The notes: generated by a model from the letters alone, not told the origin. A stretch of 64,000 nt of DNA from Mrakia gelida (GCA_024345305.1 BRON01000008.1:496001-560000), one strand, 5' to 3'; shown: positions 26,767-38,971, counted from the stretch's first letter. Numbers and translations: made by a program.

Positions 26767-28850
26767 TCAGCGAGTCCTCGACCTCTCCTTCAGATCGACC
26801 TCGTCCCAATCGTCGTACGTCCCTCCTCTCCTTCCACCGCTTCCCCGTCTCTCACTGCTGCTGTATCCGTACGGCAGCGACTGAGGCTCCTGCTCGTAGG
26901 ATGCTGCGACAGCAGGCGGGAGTCCTCCGTAGAATCCTTCGAGCTCATCGCGTCCGTAACCAAACTTCTTCTCCTCGTGGTCCTCCTCGAACGAGAGACG
27001 ATCGTCGTAGTCCGAGTCGTCGAATGGGTTCTTGAGAGAGTGGTGAGACCTGGAGCGGTGAGGAGGAAGGCTCTGAGTGTTGGCGTTGGAGTGGGAGGTG
27101 TTTTTCCTCGAGGGAGGTGGGGGTGGAGGAGGAGCAGCGAGAGGGAGGGATTGGACGGCGGATTGGAGGGAGAGGATGGAGGTCCGGTAGCTGGTAGAGC
27201 GAGGATGCAGTGGAAAGAAAGAGGATGGAAAGGTCAGTACGAGGAGGAAGAGTGGACGAAACGAGAACGAGAGCGTGCGAGGAGAACGAACGCGAGCTGC
27301 TCCTTGTATTACTCGTCCAACTCAGCTCTCTTCTTCGCACTCCCCTTCTTGTGAACGGTCCACAGACAGGCGATGAGGAGGCCGATCACTGCGGCGAGCG
27401 AGAAAAAAGGTCAGTGATCTTCTCGTTCTCCCAACCAGCCGACGCGTTTCGAACGAAGAGCGAGGACTCACTCAACACGATACCCACTCCGACCAAGGCA
27501 TAACCCCACCCTCCAACTTGTACAGGAGCCTCAGGAGCGGCTTGGCAGATCAAGGAAGGGTTGCAGTTATACTGCAAACGAACGAAAAGAACGACATTGG
27601 AGTCAGCGTACTTCGTTCGAGTCCCCTCCCTCTTGTCCCCTTCCCCCCCTTCTCTCGCGCTCACTCCCTCTTTTCCCCCTTCATCTTCCACTTTAGACGT
27701 GCTGACTCACCGAAATACACTCCTTATCACTCCCACACCTCTCACCCACTCCCTTCGCAGGCAAACACACCGAGCTCGTCCCATCGCAGAAAAGCCCAGG
27801 TCCGACGCAGTTGTCCCTCGAGACGACGTTGGTGAAGGCGACATTCGAAGGGGAGTAGCCGACGTAGACGGTCTCGTCTGTGAAGCAAGGAGAGGAGAGA
27901 GTCGCGTTGGCGGGGCTGAGGGAGGCGAGTCGAAAGCCAGAGCGAAGACGAGGGGCACGAGGGGTAGGGAACGAGTCAGTCCATGACACGGGGAGTAGAT
28001 AAAGAGGGATAGACAGAGCGTACGTGCAAACGAGATGCAAGCAGATAGAGCTGATCTGGGGAGGGAGAGCTTGGACGACCATCGACGAGGAGGAGTTGCG
28101 TCGACCAAGTTGCTGAGGCGATTCGGATTGAGGGTTGGAGGAGGAGCGGTCGTTTGATGGAGGTGGAGAGGAGAGGGAGAGGGAGGGTGAAAGGCATTGA
28201 TCTGTGAGTGACGAGGAGAAAGAGAGAGAGGAAGTGAGCTGAGGTTGCGAGAGAGAGGAAGATTTAAAAAACGAGACGCGAAGACGAACCGTCTCGATTC
28301 AACTGGCACGACTCTCCGACCGAGCGCAAGGGAAGACAATCTGATTCCTCGTCGCTGCAAATAACAACACCGAGGGTTCATCGGCGGTAAGCTCGGCGTT
28401 CGGCTGGAGAGGAGGGGAGGACGAGAGTCGAGACTCACGGGCAGAATTGACCTGGAGGACAAAGAGGAGGGAGCAGGTCTCCAGCAGCAAAACCGAAAGG
28501 AAACTCGTCCGTTCGACACTGTTTGGGTAGGCAGGTGTTGGTTCCTCCACAGTCTGGGCGAAGCGAAGCAAACGGGCGAGCGAACGGGTCAGCTTCGAGC
28601 TGTCGACGAAACGAACGACGCGAGCAAACGAACGAGAAGAAGAACTGAACTCACATCCTCGAGCATCACAGTCGTCTACGAACGCATGGGTACTGAAGTC
28701 AAGACGGTTGTTGAGAGCTGAACAGTTGGTTCCTAAAGGTCCATTTCCGGCTTGAACGAGAGGGACTGAGGAGGCGAGGAGGGCGACAGCGAGGAGGGTG
28801 GTGAGACGCGGGTGTCTTGTCAAAGTGCGCGAGGAGGAGAGGGAGACCAT
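26767..28850 (-). CDS. Cys-rich type I membrane protein with signal peptide and cytoplasmic tail
   Basis: The N-terminus MVSLSSSRTLTRHPRLTTLL then AVALLASSVPLVQAG is a clear signal peptide. The ectodomain is built of Cys motifs over several exons: LGTNCSALNNR, DDCDARGC, DCGGTNTCLPKQCRTDEF, LCPPGQFCPDEESDCLPL, VGESCQLNRDDQC, DNCVGPGLFCDGTSSVCLP, GVGERCGSDKEC, YNCNPSLICQ. The GxxCxxDxxC spacing resembles Dickkopf-type/EGF-like Cys modules in fungal surface proteins. One membrane helix follows (GWGYALVGVGIVL joined to MIGLLIACLWTVH), then a basic stop-transfer KKGSAKKR and a tail of about 135 residues with Pro runs and acidic DDSDYDDRLSFEEDHEEK. No kinase or other catalytic domain was seen. It may be a surface sensor or adhesion protein (inference). 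TGA stop at 26767-26769. Confidence 0.75.
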
Positions 28851-29184
28851 GTTGCCGAGTTTGGGAGAAAGGAAAGGTGAGCGCTAGAAGGAAGAGTGAG
28901 AGGGAGGAGGAAGGCTGGAGGAGTGAGAAGCGACCGGTTTCGATTTGGACGGTGCTTGTCGGTTCTGTTCAAGGGACGAGGGAGGATCGAGGGCGAGGGA
29001 GGATGGTTCGAGGACGAGAGAGGCTGGAAAAGAGGGATACACATCAGCTCAGATTGCCACGGCCTCTACGCGAGCTCGTCTCAGCGAGCGAGAAAGAAGA
29101 GCGAACGCGAAACCAAACGCGCGTCGTTCGTTGGTCCCTCCTTGCTCCTGTCTCCCTCTCCCACGACTTGTTCAAACCCATCGT
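28851..29184. other. Promoter region of the Cys-rich membrane protein gene
   Basis: About 330 bases between two minus-strand genes. It is GA/AG-rich on the plus strand, meaning a pyrimidine-rich leader on the coding strand. No coding sequence was seen. Confidence 0.4.
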
Positions 29185-30056
29185 CTATACAACTCCCCCA
29201 TCGCTCTCCTCAATAACCTTCTTCCCCATCCTCCCCATCCCCGTTCCAATCCCACAGTACCTCTGATCGTGATAAACCAACGGCAGCCCGTAATCCCCTT
29301 CACCTCCTTGCACGCAATCCTCCATCCTCACCACCTCTGCGATATACAGTTCCGACGTAGCTTCCGCTCTTCCTCCACCCTTCTCTGACAGCTCTTCTCC
29401 CTGCGAATCCCGTCCTTCTTCCTCGACGATCGATCCAATCCCAAAATCGACTCCGAGCAAGCCCTTCTCGCTGAGAGGTATGGATCCTAGGATTCGACAG
29501 GAGACGGCTCCTACGCAACCTTGGAGGATGGGGATGCCTTCTTGAGAGGGAGCGTGAGGGAAGAGGGTGAAGGGAGTTGGGGTTGGGGCGATGGAGGAGG
29601 AGGAGGGCGGGGCTGGAAGAGCTTTGGCGAACGCTTCGGCGAGGGGAGTTTGAGAGGAGGAGAGGTAGTGGAGGATGATGGTTGGAGGGGCAGCTTTCCG
29701 AGGGTCGTCGTAGTTCGAGGTTGGTGGTAAAGGAGTTGCGAGAGCCGCTGCTAGACGGGAGGGGAGTCGGAGGGAGAAGGCGAGGAGAGGTAAGGGGGCC
29801 AGGGAGATGGAGGTGAGGGAGGAGAGCGTTGCGCCGTGGAAGTGAGGGTAAGGGGAGGAGATCGAGACCGTTGCTATGGAGACGGGCTGGCGAAGGGATA
29901 CAGAAGAAGAAGAGTCAGCACGGTGAGGATGGAACGAGACGAAGAAAGAGAGGAAGGATCGGGCGGATCGTAGGATGAGCTCACTTGAGGAACCCTTCGC
30001 ATCAAAGCCTTGAGAGAGTTGGCCAGAGCTGCTGAAGCGGGAGTTGGGTAGGGCAT
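29185..30056 (-). CDS. Flavin reductase-like FMN-binding domain protein
   Basis: Two exons (30056-29985, 29886-29185) give 774 bases and 257 residues. The splice joins LMRRVPQ to PVSIATVSI, recreating the family's first strand, in which the RRVPQPV pattern is typical. Next come the FMN-site segments HFHGATLSSLTSISLAPLPL and LAFSLRLPSRLA, a region with QTPLAEAFAKALP, then GCVGAVSCRILGSIPL, ELYIAEVVRMED and PLVYHDQRYCGIG. The last matches the PLVYxxRxY ending common in this fold. The family binds FMN and reduces flavin, or uses it for redox chemistry; the substrate cannot be told. The start is 170 bases from the divergent ORC6-like gene. Confidence 0.82.
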
Positions 30057-30226
30057 CGTCGCAGGTATAGATATCCTCCAACCGATCTATGAAGCGAAGG
30101 AGGAAAGAAGAAGCGAAGATGGAGTTGGGAGCTCGGAAGAAAGGGAAGGTCGAAAACGAGCTCACCTCTCCTTCCCTCCCGAACCGCCTCGAGTCCCTTC
30201 CCTTCCCTTCCTCCCTCCTCGTCACG
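30057..30226. promoter_or_regulatory. 170-base shared promoter, flavin reductase-like and ORC6-like genes
   Basis: The two start codons are only 170 bases apart and point outward. The ORC6-side leader is C/T-rich (30163-30218). No TATA box was seen. Confidence 0.6.
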
Positions 30227-32238
30227 ATGGCCACTCGTACAGAGAAAGAACTCGCTCCCTTCCTCGGATCGAATCAATCCTTACTCAACGTCGCTACAGG
30301 GTTACTCTCCCAGCTCAGAGATCGAACGGGTCCGAACAAACCTCATCAACTCGACAACAACGGAAGACTCGCTCTCCCTGCTATCGCTTCCCTCCTCGCC
30401 TGCGAAAGGTAAGCACCTTCTTCCCCACCGCCGTCACATAGCCCCGAGTCTGATCTTTTATTCCCTCTGCTTCTCCTAGACTCCAAACTCAAGAGCTTGA
30501 CCTCAAGACTGCTCAGAAGAACTCGAACGTAGCTCCCAAACAGTTCAACAACGCTCTTACCATCTGTCGAATCGTCGTCGCACAAGGAGGAAACTCATCC
30601 AACCCAGGCTCACCAGCATCCCGCTCAGCATCAGCTAGGACTCCAACTCGTTCATCGCCCGGAGGAGCAGGAGCAAGGTCGTCCCCAGCGAGTGCGAGTC
30701 GACTCAGGGTTCAGGTCTCCTTCCACAAGCTCGCGAGGGAGTGCTTGGAGGAGGAGGATCTGCCTCAGAAGGTCATAGAGTGGTCAGAGACGGTAAAGCA
30801 GAGGCTGAGGGATGAGGAGGGAGTCGCTAGGCTTGTGGATCTAGACGGGGAGCAGGAGATGAGAGGCATTTGGGGCTGGGTGATGGAAGCTTGGGGGGTG
30901 AGTTCCTCCTTCTCTTCTTCTCCTTTCGTGTCTGGCCTTGTTGGGAGCTGTGGGTGAGTTGCAACGCGTCGCATATGGTAGCTGAGGGTATAGGGAGAAG
31001 AACTGCCGTCGAAGGAGCTCCTTCAGCGGTTCGGTGGTCGCCTCAGCGTCGAACGAGCTCACCTTCCCTCCCTCCTCCCTTCTCGACGCGTCCTGACCTT
31101 CCCTCTTCCCTTCCTCCTCGTCTCTTTCTCCCTCAGCTACGAGCACCTCAACTCCCCAGTGGTCGACTCCTTCGCCTTCTCAACACACACCTCTCCGAAC
31201 TCCGTCTTCAAATCAAAACCTCCTCTCCTCACGTGAAAGCCTCGCCTTCGAAATCCAGACCAGCTCAACCCACGTCCTCCCCTGCCACTACCCGCCCAGT
31301 TCGAACCCTTCACCCACCAGCTCCTCCCACCACCGCCACCAACACCAACGCATCAGCTTCCACCTCCACCTCCACCTCACCTTCCAGACGACCCACAACT
31401 CCAACCAAACCGTCTCCCTCTGCCTCCTCCCACGCCGGTCCTTCAACACGCACAACTCCTACCAAACCCACTGCCTCTGCCTCCTCCTCCTCCTCAACCT
31501 CCTCACCACCACGTCGACCTCTCCATCCTCCTTCCGCCGTCAACCGTACACCAACCAAACCAACCCACCCTCCTCCCCAACCCCCAACCTCAACCGCCTC
31601 GCGTCGAATCGCCCACTCAGCACCTCACACTCCCTCCGGCGCCGGATCCCCACTCAAGCGTCAACTCCGTCGAGAAGAGTCCGTCCCTATCGAGGAACAC
31701 GACGATGAAGCAGAGGGGGAGAAGACTCCCACTGCTGGTGGACGAAGTGGGTTGCGAGGCGCAAAGAGGAAGTACGTCGAGGAGGACGACGATGAGAGTG
31801 AAGGGGAGGAGGACGAGATGATGCTGGGTAGTGGGAGGAAGGTCGATAAGGGGAAGGGAAGGGAGAAGGAGGTGGAGATGGTTCTCACGCCTGGTGCTGT
31901 GGGAGGTGGGACGAAGAAGAAGGTTCTGGGAGGTGGGAGGAGGAGGCGGGAGAGGAAGAGCTATATCGACGGGGTGGAGATGGGAGAGGAGGGGGTGGAG
32001 AGGGGTTGGAAGAAGTATCTTATGGTGAGTGCTTTCGAGGATCTCGGTGAGGTTTGGGAGAAGGGACGGAGGAAGGGAGAGGGAACGGGCGGAAAGAAGG
32101 GAGAAGGAGGGCTGACTTTCGGTTTGGGCGGTTTCACAGTGGAGGGAGGTTCATCTTGGGAGATTGTTGAAGGAGCAGGAGAGCGGGAAGGGTGGGGTGG
32201 AGGAGACGGAAGTTGAGGAGGAGGATTTGTATAGTTGA
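30227..32238 (+). CDS. ORC6: Probable origin recognition complex subunit 6
   Basis: Four exons (30227-30408, 30480-30897, 31137-32024, 32140-32238) sum to 1587 bases and 528 residues. The N-terminal 190 residues look like the cyclin-box-like helices of Orc6: SLLNVATGLLSQLRD, RLALPAIASLLACERLQTQE, FNNALTICRIVVAQ, VSFHKLARECLEEEDLPQKV, MRGIWGWVMEAW. A long Pro/Ser/Thr-rich linker follows with many SP/TP sites, suitable for cyclin-dependent kinase control (inference). The last third is acidic and basic patches, ending in VHLGRLLKEQE and a DLYS terminus. Orc6 helps load MCM helicase at replication origins. The family is weakly conserved in sequence, so the name rests on fold-like pattern and the LACE helix; another helical nuclear protein remains possible. 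Confidence 0.5.
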
Positions 32239-32574
32239 GGAGGTGGGGATGAGCGGGAGACGAGGAGAGGAGGGGAGGAGACGCGTCGGAGCTTCTGTGA
32301 TGTGCTTTGCTTTGCCTTTTCTTTCGCGGTAGTCTCGAGAGACACGAGGGCATGGCTTCTGACCTTAGAGAAGCGATTTCTCTGGGAAGCTTTTCCTTGG
32401 ACCACGAGCGTCCATTTGAGTTCAGACTCCGAATCTCTCGAGCTCAGCCCACCTTCGCCTTCCCCCCCCCCCTCACTTCCATCCTTTCACGCGCACCAGC
32501 TCTCGACATAGAGGCATCCACCTACCTCGACCTCGTCTTCCGCTACTCTTCTATCAGCTCGAGCACCTCCCAGC
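32239..32574. other. Tandem intergenic region before the RAP1-like gene
   Basis: It contains ACGCGTC at about 32281 and a homopolymer C run near 32465. No coding exon was identified. Confidence 0.35.
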
Positions 32575-34658
32575 ATGTCTGCTCCTCCCATCAACCCCTT
32601 AGGCCCTTTCAAGCCAGTAAACGATCAACCTCCTTCCCTCCCTCCTCCTCCTCACGCTTCCTTGTCTTCCAATCCCCAAGCTTCCTCCTCCGCGATATGG
32701 CCCTTCTCCGATCCCAGCCTACTCTTCTACATCGATCCTCACTCTCAGAAGGCTGCAGTGATGCGGAGGAACCTGGAGGTGAGCAGTCCATGGGAGAACA
32801 AAGGGAAGGAAGGAGGAGTTGAGCTCGCTCGACTTGAGTCGCCGTTTCGTTCTTGACTGACATTCATCCTCTCTATCTCGTTCGTTCTCACTCTTCCAAG
32901 AGGAAAACATCATCTGGTCTTCCTTTCCCAACCACCACCGTCCTCGCCGAAGCCTCCCACGTCGTCCTGGATCCGGATTGCGACGACAACAAACACCTCC
33001 GTTCCCTCCCTCGTCCTCAACGCGTCGTTAGTCTTGACTGGTTGCGAGATTCGTTCCTCTACTGGAGATCAAGCTCTCGCTACGAGGAGGAGAAGGATTC
33101 TTGGAGACGGGGTGGGAGATTTCAGCGAAGCGGGCTCGGACGCGTCGGACGAGGAAGATGTGCGTCAACAAGATCGGAAGTGAGTGCCAACAGTTCTTGT
33201 CTTCTTACCCTGTTCGAAACGTAGCTGAGATCGTCTTCCTCCCTCAGCTTCGACTCGACAACCGCACCCTCATCATCTTCCGCTCCTTCCCGTGTCGCTC
33301 GCGCCGCCAACAATTTCCACTGGACCGACGCAGAGACCAACGATCTCATCTCTCTTCTCTCGACTTCGTCAACGAAATCCTCTGCTGCTAGGACGTTCAT
33401 CAAGCTCGTGAGTCGCTTCCCTCCATTCTTAGCTTTTGATGATCCGACGACTCTTGACGCGTACTTCCCCTGTTCTTGCTTTGGTTCCAGCATCCCCGGC
33501 GATCAGCCCACGGCGTCATCTCCCACTACCACTGCTACCGGGAGCCTTTCGATAGAGCTGTCGAACGGTTGCGAGCATCCGGTGCCTCGTCCTCGAAGTC
33601 GAACGTTGAATTCGCGGCCCAGCCGTGGCTCAGGTGGACCGAGGAGGAGGATTCGGTGCTCTTAGAGATGGTCGATCGTCGGACAGGCTCCAAGCAGGGA
33701 GCTTTCGATGCGTTTTCGAGGAAGGCGAGCCTCTCATCTTTTGAGTTTTTCGCGTAGAAGAAATCGAGCTGACTCGAATCTCCTCTCGCCTTTTCTTCTT
33801 CGCCTGCAGTACCCCGAAAGGACACCCGCCGCTGTCTGCTCTCGCCACCACCTCTTATCAAACAGGTCTCGATCTCGCAAGAGCGGGAAGGGCACTCAAC
33901 CCACAGCAGCCGTCTCGGAATCGGAGGAGCTGGAGGACGACTCGGCGGCAGAGGACGAGGAGTTAGACGATGGAGGTCCCCCGTTCTCGAAACCCTCTTC
34001 GTTCAACCTCGTCGGCGATCGGAAGCGTTCTCAGGGCTCTCCTCCTTCTTCGTCGAAGAAGAAGAGAAGGAGGATCACATCTCCCGTCAACGCCGTCGCG
34101 TCGTCGTCCAAACCCTCATCAAACAACCATCCCGACCATCGCCACTCCCTTCCATCTTCTTCTTATCCACGTCCAAACTCCCCACCCTCCTCCTCTCGTC
34201 CCCACCAACCTCCCAAACCTCGAATCTCCCTCCCAAATCCCTATCGACGATCCACTCCCCCTCCTCTCGCTTTTTCTCACCGCGACTCCAACTCGGACGA
34301 CGAAGGATTCGAGCCTGCCTCCTTCCTCCAGATCGGATCCAAGCCCTCCAACTGCTCGCCTACCTCGAGCTGGTGCTTCTTCTGCGGTGGAAACGACTCC
34401 CCAACCTTCAACCTCATCCCTCTCGCGGCGAAGAGTCTCCTCACCGTCGGCGATGCGTTCGTGAGCGTCCCAGGGAGGCTGGCGTGCGATCTGTGCGAGG
34501 AGAGCTGGGAGAGGAGAGTGGTGAGAGGGAAGAAGCTGGGTCCGGGGGTTGCGGACATGGGTGAGATGGAACGGTTGGCCTGGGTGACGGAGGTGTTGGT
34601 TCAGAATGGGCTGGACGAGAGGACGTTCAGAGTGACGGGGAGGAGGAAGGAGAGTTGA
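32575..34658 (+). CDS. RAP1-like protein: BRCT, two Myb/SANT domains and CxxC pair
   Basis: A BRCT-type region comes first (LLFYIDPHSQKAAVMRRNLE, then VLAEASHVVLDPDCDDNKHL, PQRVVSLDWLRDS). Next is a Myb helix set from about residue 163 (FHWTDAETNDLISLL, RTFIKLHPRRSAHGVISHYH), and a second (PWLRWTEEEDSVLLEMV, YPERTPAAVCSRHHLL). An acidic, then Pro/Ser linker leads to a C-terminal module with CFFCGG and CDLCEESW (about residues 457 and 495). BRCT plus Myb is the RAP1 layout, a telomere and shelterin component. Exon 4 ends with a GC donor (intron 33725-33809). Exon 2 changes frame: the BRCT reads in one frame and the acidic SDASDEEDV end in the next. A 73-base intron at 33053-33125 would repair this and give 1653 bases (550 residues); a one-base error is the alternative. 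Confidence 0.6.
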
Positions 34659-34884
34659 GCGGGTTTGGAGAGGAGCTTGGTTGTAGTCCACCCTACATCG
34701 ACTTCAGTTTATATGGCTTCGGTTGGATCAGCGAGCTCGAGCGAGAGACAGAGACGACGAGAAACCCGCCACTCCTCTCGGAAGTCGAGCTTTCGAACGA
34801 ACAGCTGAGCTCTAGTCTACTCTTCCTCTTCTGTCTGTCGTCTTCCAGAGACTCTACAGCCGTCAGATATACGCTCGACTTTCA

Positions 34885-37800
34885 TCAAATCGCCAGCCTC
34901 TTCAGATCCGCCTTCACATCTCCCGCCAGCCCTCTCACCATCAAATCCACGTCCGTCGCTCCCACATACCCAACCACCACGCTCGCTCTTCTCCAAACCT
35001 CCCTATCGAGCGTTCCCATCTCCTCTGGATCCGCTCGAAGGACGGAGGAGGTGAAGTGAAGGGCTGCTCGTCGAAGGATGGGATGTTTGGCGTTCGAGAG
35101 AAGAGGCGAGAAAGTGGGTTCATCCTCCTCTGCTAGAGTTTCCTCGGGTTCGGCGGTGGTTTCGGAATCCTTGGCTTGGTCGTCAGAGGTGGTGGTGGGG
35201 TGAGGAGCCATAGGGACGGACTCGACTTGGAGGAGATCGACGCAGGCGAGGACGAGGTCGGACGCGTAGGGTGCGATGGTGAGAGGTGAGGTCGAGGAGA
35301 TGATAGTGAGGATGGTGAGTGCTGAGGAGCGGAGAGCGGTGGGTAGGTTTGCTGCTCGGAACGTGAGGAGGAGAGGTGGGATGAGGGTTGAGGCTGAAAC
35401 AAACGAACCAAAAAAGAAGTCAGCTCTTGGTTCGACGCGACTCTCTCTTTCTCTTCTCTTCTCGACTCGATCTCAGGGTCAAAGTTTACCCCACGAAGGA
35501 AACGAACGCGAAAGTTGAACTCACCGTAAACTCCCAGCCCCCCTTCAGATCTCTCGACAACCCCACACAACGCCTCCCCAACCCTCAATCTCGCGTCCAA
35601 CTCAGCCCTTTCCATCTCCCTTCCCGCTCCCTCCCACCCGCCGTTCCCAACCCCTTTCGCATAAACACCCATCATCCTCCCAAGCACATCTTTTCCCCAG
35701 CCATCAACGAGCGCCGAGAGTCCCTTGACCGCGTTGAGGTAGACGTACGAGTCGGGATCTTGCACACCTTGGAGGAAGACGTCGAGGATCGCTGGGACGA
35801 GGGCTGGTGGGAGGAGGGATATCTCCGCTTGAAGAGTGGCAGAGGGGATAGAGGTGGTGGGTGCGGGGTTCGAACCAGGCCGTTCTCGTCGTTGTTGAGC
35901 GGGAGGAAGGACGAGCTGTCGTAAGGTGATGAGACCGTGAGCTCGAACGGGGACGAGAGGATCTTGGACGAGCTTGAGAGCCTGGCGGTAGGATTCGAGG
36001 ATCTTGTTGGTCGCTTCCGTCTTGGGGTCGGCTGGGTTGATGGTGGAGGAAGTGGTTGAGGAAGAGGTGGCTTCTCGAACGGAGATGAGGAGACGCGCTT
36101 CTCGAGTGAGATGACGGATGGAGGGAGTGGAGGAGTTGAGGTGATGTTCGAGGGAGGACTGGATGAGGGTGAGTATTGGGCTTGAGGAGGGGGAGAGGGA
36201 GTCGTTGGCTGGAGAGAGGAAGGAAAGGGAAGATCGACGGTCAGCGAAAGCAAGCAAGACGCGACGAGACGAAACGAAACGCGTCTTCCTCGGCATCCTT
36301 CTTCGATTCAACATCATCGAGAAGAGAGTGCTCACCTTGCAGTACCGCAACCAACAACCCAATGGCCGTCCCAACCAAACCCAACTTTCCTCCTCCATCC
36401 ACCACCTCCTCTCCCTCCGCTCCCTCTTCGCCCTCGCCTCCTCCTCCGAACATTCCCTCCACTGCCTCAGCATCCTCATCCACCGGCAACTCAACCTCAT
36501 CATCACTATCCAAACCATCGCTCTCCTCTCCTCCTTCCTCCTCATCCTCATCATCGCTATCCACGATCCTCAAACTCTTAAGCCCTCCTGCTCCTCCCTC
36601 GCCCAACAGCTCCTCTCGTCCCTTTCCCTCCCCCTTATTTGAGCTCGACGTGGGCTTAGGCCTGGGAGCCGAGCTCGCAAGCACATGAGCCACGAACGCC
36701 AGCACTCTCCCTTCCTCTCCCTTGACGAGAGATTCGCCCATGCAGTCGACCATGGAGAGGACGATCTGCATGAGGAGGACGCGGTGTCGAGGGTCTTCTT
36801 CGGGTTGGGGTTCGTCGTCGAAGAAGGAGGATGGGTTGGTGGAAGAGTCGAGTTGGTTGAGGAGAGAGACAAAGAGGTCCCCTGCGAGGGAGGGTCGATC
36901 GAGGGATTTGAGGTAGGCGAGGAAGAGGTTCGGTGGCGGATGGAGGGAGAGGAGAGAGAGGGTTTGTTGTTCGATTTCCGTTGGCGCGGCCGGCGAAGTC
37001 GAAGAAGAGGGGTCCGATGGAAGAGATGAAGATGAGGTGATGGGTGGTGGGCTTCGGTGGAAGAGAAACGAACGAGTTAGTTCGCTTGCCTCGACGCGTC
37101 GACCGACTTGGTCCCTCGCTCAAATCGAAGCTTCGAGACTCACCATCCCCAAACAACCTTCAGATCCTCCCCGCCACCTTCCCAATACCACTCCTTCTCC
37201 TCTTCCTCTCCTTCCTCGACTTCCTCTCCAGGAAGCACCCCACGCTTCCCTCCCTCCCACCCTCTCCCACCTCTCACAACCCCTTCCAGTCCAACCCTCA
37301 CTTCCCTCTCCGTCCCAACCCTTCCCCAACTCCTCAAACAACCTTCGACCTCCTTCTTCAGCACCATATCCGCCGTTCTACTCTGCTGCAGATGCCAGTG
37401 CAGGCCGAACAGCTGAGGCAAGATCGGTCCGAGGAGGATGTTGTGCGAGGTCGGGGAGGGAGGCGTCAGGAGGATGAGCGGAAGGAGGAGGGAGAGAGCG
37501 TTGAACGCTGCTGAGGTAGAGGTGGGCTGGGTTTGGTGGGCGTGCGGGGAGAGGAGTGGCGAGTGGATGTAAGGGAGGAGGATGCGTTGTGTTGGGAGGG
37601 CGATGAGAGGGGATGGGTGGGAGAGGAGGGTGGCCAGGGTCAGGGAGAGGGGACGAAGGTAGGTTGAAGGTGTTGTGGGAGAAGTGAGGAGAGGGATCAA
37701 GCGAGGGATGAGGGAAGTGAGGTATTCCTGAGGACGAACGAGGAAGGCAACGTCAGCGACGCGTCTCGCGTTTCGAGTTTCTCGCAACGAAACGAGACTC

Positions 37801-38971
37801 ACCTCTGGATCCATCCCACCAGGTACCGTTCCCAACACCTTCGCAACACTAAGCGACTTCTTCCCCACATCACTTTCCTCCCTCCCTGTCTCTGCTGCTC
37901 CCTCGGAGCCTCCGAAGACACCTTGAAGAACTCCCTCGACTCCTCCCGGTCGAAGAAGAGCGCGAGTCATCAGGCCTCCGGCTGCTTTGGAGACGTGGGA
38001 GGGAAAGACCGTCGACGAGAGGAGAGGAGATAGTAGGCCAAGGGTAGTAATGGGTTGGAAGCTGCGAAACGAGAACGACAAGAAGGTCAGTCTCGAGGGA
38101 CGCGTGTCGAAAGAACGAGAGGGAAGGCGAACGAACGAATCGAGCACTCTCAGAACGAGCTTCTTCAGCTCTTCCCTCTTCTCCTCCCCTTCAGTAACAT
38201 CCTCCCAACCCAAGGCAACGGCCATCTTGATCACGGATCTCACGACACCTCCGTCTCGAACGAGTTTGCCGACTTCGGTGACGGGTCGAACGACGGCCAG
38301 GTTGAGCACTCTCGCGAGCGTGATTTCGAGAGCATTCTTGGCCTCGATTCGAGCTGCGAGTTCGGAAGGCGTGGGAGGGAACTCGGGGAGGATCTCGGTG
38401 AAGCGTGAGGAAGAGGCGGTGGACGAGGAGGAGGTGGGAGGTGATGATGGTTTCGAGGGGGGAGGGAACGATTGAAGGAAGAGAGGTTGAAGGACGTGGG
38501 TGATGGTGTGCGAGAGTAAAGTGAGGATCAGAGGCGGAGCGCTGACTGGAAGCACTGGTGCGGCTGTGCGAGGTATAAGATAAGAGAAGGAAGAGCAGGT
38601 TGAGCAACGATAAACGAGGAGAAAGCGAGTCCAGACGAAGCTGACTGACCACCCTCCTTCAACTCCTTCGACTCCTCCCTCACCCTTTCATCCAACATCT
38701 CAGCACACCACAGAGCTACCAATCCCAAGTCCCGGGCAAACTTCTTCTGGATCACTTCCTTGCTGGTGAGGCCATCGTTGTCGGAGGGAGGAGGAAGGGC
38801 TTGTTGAGCTTGAGGGATTTGGGAGAGGAAGGAAGCGAGAGTCGATTGCGTTGGACGAGAAGCGACAGGTTGGTTCTTCCGAGGAATAGGATACAGAGGT
38901 TTTAGAGACGAGAGGAGGAAGGAGGAGGATAAGATGGGAAAAGGATCCGGCGATGAAGGTGGGATCGACAT
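34885..38971 (-). CDS. TANGO6/Rtp1-family HEAT-like protein
   Basis: The start at 38971 gives MSIPPSSPDPFPILSSSFLL. The protein is alpha-helical throughout. Diagnostic C-terminal blocks are RQALKLVQDPLVPVRAHGLI, LVPAILDVFLQGVQDPDSYV and YLNAVKGLSALVDGWGKDVL, which match the Rtp1 C-terminal repeats. The end is HPILRRAALHFTSSVLR and SVVVGYVGATDVDLMVRGLA. Upstream helices include LEITLARVLNLAVVRPVTEV and SKAAGGLMTRALLRPGGVEG. In yeast, Rtp1 helps assemble and import RNA polymerases; the animal relative TANGO6 is tied to secretion (family knowledge). Acidic inserts (EEVEEGEEEEKEW near 37190; DDEDEEEGGEESDGLDSDDE near 36520) are probably loops. It ends 227 bases from the RAP1-like stop, convergently. 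Confidence 0.83.
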
